Shown here: positions 60,172 to 64,000 of the stretch, one piece after another | How positions within the stretch are numbered: position 1 is the first letter of the stretch | Layout: every line of letters begins with the position of its first letter | DNA from: Mycoavidus sp. HKI | Lineage (GTDB): Bacteria; Pseudomonadota; Gammaproteobacteria; Burkholderiales; Burkholderiaceae | Length of the DNA: 64,000 nt | Assembly: GCF_020023735.2 (NCBI RefSeq) | Contig: NZ_CP076444.2 | Span: 1,441,501 to 1,505,500, forward strand | Direction: 5' to 3' | Translations under genes and position numbers: made by a program | Notes under the pieces: generated by a model | What the model was told of the DNA's origin: nothing | Databases searched by the model: none | The model's input: only the letters and a program-made list of their open reading frames with translations

Positions 60172-61797
60172 TCACTCCAAACCAACCCCTTTGAATAATA
60201 TAGGGCTAAGTGGATTAACCTTGAAATCTGTAACCTTTTTATTGATTGGCTGATAAATAACTGCATGTGCAATTGGCGTAAAAGGTAACTCACGTTTGAA
60301 TATTTTTCGAGCTTCTTGATAAAGCATCATGCGTTTATCAAAATCTATTGTCTGGCGAGCAGTACTTACCAGAGCATCAAAATCTGGATGGCACCACTTC
60401 GGATAATTAACACCAGTTATTGCATTACACGTAAGTAACGTACCTAGCCAATCGTCCATATCACTACTTCCAATCCAACCTATCAGCAGTGCATCGTGCT
60501 CACCTGCATGTACACGTTTAATATATTCACCCCATTCATGTGAAACAATACGAGTTTTTACTCCAATCTTTTTCCAATCTTCTTGAATCATTGCAGCCAT
60601 TAATTTCGCATTCGGATTATAGGGGCGCTGTATTGACATTGCCCACAATGAAATCGAAAAACCTTTTGGATAACCAGCTTGCGCCAACAACTTTTTAGCT
60701 TCTCTCAAACGAGAATCATGCTGTACATTTTGCAGTTCTTCTTTATAAGGCCATAAAGCCGGTGGTGCTGGCTCAGTTGCCACCTGTGCATGTCCATCAA
60801 ATACTGTATTAATAACGGCTTCTTTATTGACCGCCATATCGAGCGCACGACGCACAAGAGTATTATCTAGAGGTTTATGCAATACGTTGTATGCTAGAAA
60901 ACTAAGATTAAGACCAGGTTGACTAAGCAATTTAAGATTTGGATCAGCTCTAATCAGATCAAGATCATCTAGACGTGGGTAACTCGCTATATGACATTCA
61001 TTTTTCTTGAGTTTTTGTATGCGTACAGCAGGATCAGGCGTAATTATAAAATTTAATTTAGATACTTTAACATTAGCCAGCTCCCAATAATATGGATTGC
61101 CATCAAAACGAACAGTTGTATCTCGATTGTAGCTATGAAAAATATAGGGTCCTGTACCAACAGGCTGCCAATTAATATATTCTGCTCTGCCATCTTTTAA
61201 TAACAAATCTGCATATTCAGCTGATAGAATAGAGGAAAAAGCTAATCCAACATTCATTAGAAACGGCGCATTCGCAGACCTTAGCGTAAAACGTACAGTA
61301 TATGGATCAATTTTCTCGATCTTAAAAATTTCCTTATCAAGGCCTAAATTAACAAAATAAGGAAATTGAACCGGGTATGCTTTATTAAAAATATGCTCTG
61401 GATTGCGCATCCGTTCGAAAGTAAAAAGTACATCGTCTGCATTAAACCCACGTGTGGGTTTAAAGTAGGAGGTTGTATGAAACCTTACATTCCGTCTTAA
61501 ATAAAAAGTATAGTTCAGAGCATCTGGTGAGATATCCCAGTGCATTGCGAGCCCTGGTACGATTTTTGTAGTGCCACGTTCGAATTCCACAAGCCGATTA
61601 TAGATCGTATATGCACTTGTAGTGTAGTCAGTAATCAACGTAGCTTGAGAAGGGTCAAATCCCGTAGGACTACCCTCAGAACAATAGATCAATGTTTTAT
61701 TTGGGAGGGCGGCATACACATTAGGCACATTGAGTCCAACAACTGCTAAAGCAATAATAGCTGTGGACATGATACAAATCAATGGATCGTTCTTCAT
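60172..61797 (-). CDS. DppA-like peptide-binding protein, copy 1
   Basis: A 541-residue paralogue, first in the transcribed block, with GGGGG ten bases before its ATG. The signal peptide MKNDPLICIMSTAIIALAVV ends VYA, followed by ALPNKTLIYCSEGSPTGFDPS. It is the most divergent copy: shorter near GPYIFHSYNRDTTVRFDGNP, with its own insertion around PYKEELQNVQHDSRLREAKK. It keeps the peptide-site region GWIGSSDMDDWLGTLL, where the Asp-Pro becomes Asp-Met. It follows the upstream LysR gene by 85 bases. Confidence 0.92.
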   Translation of the reverse strand: MKNDPLICIMSTAIIALAVVGLNVPNVYAALPNKTLIYCSEGSPTGFDPSQATLITDYTTSAYTIYNRLVEFERGTTKIVPGLAMHWDISPDALNYTFYLRRNVRFHTTSYFKPTRGFNADDVLFTFERMRNPEHIFNKAYPVQFPYFVNLGLDKEIFKIEKIDPYTVRFTLRSANAPFLMNVGLAFSSILSAEYADLLLKDGRAEYINWQPVGTGPYIFHSYNRDTTVRFDGNPYYWELANVKVSKLNFIITPDPAVRIQKLKKNECHIASYPRLDDLDLIRADPNLKLLSQPGLNLSFLAYNVLHKPLDNTLVRRALDMAVNKEAVINTVFDGHAQVATEPAPPALWPYKEELQNVQHDSRLREAKKLLAQAGYPKGFSISLWAMSIQRPYNPNAKLMAAMIQEDWKKIGVKTRIVSHEWGEYIKRVHAGEHDALLIGWIGSSDMDDWLGTLLTCNAITGVNYPKWCHPDFDALVSTARQTIDFDKRMMLYQEARKIFKRELPFTPIAHAVIYQPINKKVTDFKVNPLSPILFKGVGLE

Positions 61798-61882
61798 AAG
61801 AGCCCCCGTAGTACTGAAACATCTGATGTTCCACTTTGTATTGCCAACTTACTTGGTGATTAAAACCCACTTACTCTTAAGC

Positions 61883-62797
61883 TCAATATTTAAAAAGTGA
61901 TAATTTTTTTTCTGCTTGCTTCAATAGTTCATTAATAGCCCGAGAAAGGGGCCGGCCTTGTCTTACAAACAAATGAACCTCAGGAGAAACCAAGATAGGA
62001 TGATCAACATCTAATGCAACCAGTTCACCCGTTTTTATTTTTGGATATCTTAGCGAATGCGCCATGAAAGCCACATTAAAGTTTCCACCAATAACAAAGT
62101 GCTCCAATACTTTTATAGAATTTGTAGTTAGCATTGGTTCTAATTTAATCTTCTCTGAAGTCTGAAGCAACTGAATTGTTTGAGCTAAACCCGACAGCGA
62201 AGACATTAATCCTAATGGATACTGTAGCACATCAGCAATGGTAACTTTATGCTGACTAACAAGTGGGTGAGCTTTTCCTACTAATAACCGTACAGGACGA
62301 TTTACCCGCATACAACACCGAATATCAGAGTTCTCTGGTGGATTATATCCAAGGCCTATATGTATATCATCTTGAATAACCTGCGTAATGATCTCACTTG
62401 TTAGCAAAACTTCGACATGAATATTTAAACGAGGATACTGCAAACTAAAGTCATTCAGTACGTCATCCATCAAAGACGTAACATACCCTTCATTGACCCC
62501 AATACGGACACTACCGCGCTGCATGCCGCGCATTTCCTGCAAGCAAGACTCCATATACTCTTGACTGGCATTACACCCGCGATAATATTGAAGTACAACT
62601 TCAGCCGACTCAGTGGGTACTACCCCACGTGCACGCCGCTCAAAGAGTGTCACAGCGAGTTCTTCTTCGAGTAGGCGAAGCTGGCGAGTAATCACCGAAG
62701 GAGCTACATTTAAATGCTCTGCTGCGCCACGAATCGTTCCACGCGCTAGCACCTCATAAAAATAACGTATGCGCCGCTGATTAATCTCTCTAAGCAT
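61883..62797 (-). CDS. LysR-family regulator, upstream end of the dppA-like array
   Basis: A 304-residue LysR protein with HTH RIRYFYEVLARGTIRGAAEH and SVITRQLRLLEEELAVTLFE, then the sensor (RIGVNEGYVTSLMDDVL, VRLLVGKAHPLVSQHKV). It precedes the five binding-protein genes in the same direction, and the 85-base gap could hold a regulated promoter. It is a paralogue of 52452-53354. A hairpin (CCTCGG/CCGAGG around 62814-62832) lies just upstream of its start. Confidence 0.9.
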   Translation of the reverse strand: MLREINQRRIRYFYEVLARGTIRGAAEHLNVAPSVITRQLRLLEEELAVTLFERRARGVVPTESAEVVLQYYRGCNASQEYMESCLQEMRGMQRGSVRIGVNEGYVTSLMDDVLNDFSLQYPRLNIHVEVLLTSEIITQVIQDDIHIGLGYNPPENSDIRCCMRVNRPVRLLVGKAHPLVSQHKVTIADVLQYPLGLMSSLSGLAQTIQLLQTSEKIKLEPMLTTNSIKVLEHFVIGGNFNVAFMAHSLRYPKIKTGELVALDVDHPILVSPEVHLFVRQGRPLSRAINELLKQAEKKLSLFKY

Positions 62798-63739
62798 CGT
62801 CTTGCGCGGGGAGCCTCGGTTTCACTCCGAGGAGGGATAGCGCATCACGCATAACGTGACCTGTTCTCCGCATTGCCTTTGTCAAAGCTATCCTGCATTC
62901 AACATTCGTATCAACTTCTGCTTTATAGTTTTATATGCTCCAGCTCTCTAGAGCTAAGTAGCTAACGTCTGAGTTTATTCTTATTTTCATAAAAAGCATC
63001 AATCTTTCTACTACGCTACTTTTATGCTAACGATGACAATAGTAGCACTCGTATAAGTCATACGGAATATATTTTTTATTCTTAATGTTGTTTTATTCAC
63101 AACAACAGCCATGTACCCAGTAGAGAGATAGCTCTACAATGCTTCATTAGTAATTAAATAGTTTTTTAAACTGTAAATTTAAATTTATTAAAAATACTTT
63201 ATAATTTTCTTACGCTCGAAGACAGAATGAACATCTTCTCGCCTTTGGCGGCAAACCAGGCCGTAGCTTTTGCCAATATATCGCGCTCCATCTGTAGCTG
63301 GCGTACTTGACGGCGTAAGAGACTGATCTCTTCACGCTCTGCAGCACTTGGGCCCGCCTTGATCGATGACTTAGGTTCTTCAGCTATTGAGGCTTGGGCT
63401 ACCAACTCATAATGGTCAACAGTAAAAATAGATTTTCTGAAATTCATGTCATTTTTCTAGCAGGAAATAGCAGTCCCAATTACATGGGAAGCAAAATTGA
63501 AATACGCATAAGAAATTCAGACAACTCATCCTCACAAAACTGAGCTACCTGTAACGTTAGCTAATTAATTCTTAGGGTCTCACAAGCGATAATTTTTTAC
63601 ATATACCCGACCGCAATACATGATTAATCACCCTATGTCAATAATAAATAGGGGCCTGATTTAGAGAAATTTTAGGATTAGAATTTATATCAGAGATTTG
63701 CATTGTTCATTGGACTATCTGATAAGAGAGGTGAGCAAA
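62798..63739. other. Gene-poor, AT-rich stretch with an IS3 fragment
   Basis: About 940 bases. Apart from the orfA fragment at 63199-63447 and the hairpin near 62820, no coding region, RNA gene or repeat was recognised. Most of it is AT-rich. Confidence 0.5.
63199..63447 (-). pseudogene. IS3-family OrfA C-terminal fragment
   Basis: An 82-codon frame whose middle, SAAEREEISLLRRQVRQLQM then ERDILAKATAWFAAKGEK, is the leucine-zipper/C-terminal part of IS3 OrfA. The N-terminal helix-turn-helix is replaced by unrelated residues, and OrfB is absent. It may belong to the same element type as 22429-22587, which keeps the other half. Confidence 0.65.
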
Positions 63740-64000
63740 ATGAGGCAAAGAAATTTTAAAGCTCTGATTTTAACGGGATCTAAAGGCCAAGCTAGATGGC
63801 GAGTTGGTCTAGTGACTGAATATCCTGCTACCGCCGTGCCAGGCGAAGCGCTGCGCATACTAGCCAAGCTTGCTAGCCAAAAAGCAGGAAATGCATTACG
63901 CATATTGGTTGCTTGCGATTCGCCTTTAGTACCTAAAGAATTAATGCAGGCAATTACTGTTAATAAAATACAGGGTGGCGCATTATTCGGTGGTGCGCTT
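63740..64000 (+). CDS. Unidentified protein, 5' part (runs off the window)
   Basis: A frame from ATG 63740 stays open to the last base, giving 87 residues: MRQRNFKALILTGSKGQARW, then EALRILAKLASQKAGNALRI and LMQAITVNKIQGGALFGGAL. A strong purine-rich ribosome site (GAGAGGTGAG at 63726-63735) precedes it, favouring a real gene. I do not recognise a family. The short opposite frame at 63715-63903 is judged a shadow. Confidence 0.55.
   Translation, partial: MRQRNFKALILTGSKGQARWRVGLVTEYPATAVPGEALRILAKLASQKAGNALRILVACDSPLVPKELMQAITVNKIQGGALFGGAL

Noticed and set aside
63715-63903. 62-codon minus-strand frame near the window end
   Set aside because: The plus-strand frame on the same bases has a strong ribosome site and stays open to the edge.

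Overview
The window looks like a chromosomal segment of a betaproteobacterium of the Burkholderiaceae, most likely a host-restricted relative of Burkholderia such as the endofungal Mycoavidus/Glomeribacter group. Supporting this are the housekeeping blocks pyrG-kdsA-eno-ftsB, lolC-lolD next to comEC, recJ ahead of prfB-lysS, and ispD-ispF beside mfd. Base composition is moderate, and decayed genes, transposon scraps and toxin-antitoxin remnants are frequent. The genus assignment is inference, because no search could be run.

Layout. 1-12.6 kb: end of an M3 oligopeptidase, an orphan Phd-type antitoxin, a DUF1640-like coiled-coil protein, clpB, ispF-ispD, mfd, tRNA-Arg(CCG), a membrane cytochrome c and rep. 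12.6-22.7 kb is an accessory region. It has a broken RelB/ParE-type pair, a frameshifted end of a DNA2/UPF1-like helicase, an MFS exporter, an IS110 scrap, pagP, a GC-rich three-lipoprotein operon (CsgG-like, DUF4810, DUF799), and a WD40 gene cut by an intact IS481-type element. It also has a group II intron 3' end, an unknown coiled-coil protein, and VapC and IS3 scraps. 22.7-27.0 kb holds a 1423-residue NACHT (STAND/NLR-like) protein with an apparent TIR/SEFIR-like domain, pentapeptide repeats and eight near-identical WD40 repeats.

27.4-41.2 kb is core: tRNA-His, olsB, ftsB, eno, kdsA, pyrG, comEC, a second DUF1640-like gene, lolD-lolC, a conserved RpfE-type gene and recJ. 41.3-48.8 kb is an eight-gene aryl-polyene-like biosynthetic cluster on the minus strand. 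It encodes a chain-length factor, ACP, ligase-dehydratase fusion, aromatic amino-acid ammonia-lyase, thioesterase, ketosynthase, dehydratase and ketoreductase. No exporter, glycosyl/acyltransferase or LolA gene is present. 48.9-52.4 kb carries prfB (with its programmed +1 frameshift), lysS and xth.

52.4-62.8 kb is a seven-gene minus-strand block: five tandem DppA-like peptide-binding proteins bracketed by two paralogous LysR regulators, with no permease or ATPase genes nearby. The last 1.2 kb holds an IS3 orfA fragment and the beginning of an unidentified gene that runs off the window.

The host-interaction-like parts (NLR-like protein, lipid A palmitoyltransferase, ornithine-lipid enzyme, aryl-polyene-like lipids, peptide uptake) fit a bacterium living inside or tightly with a eukaryote, but that reading is inference from gene content.
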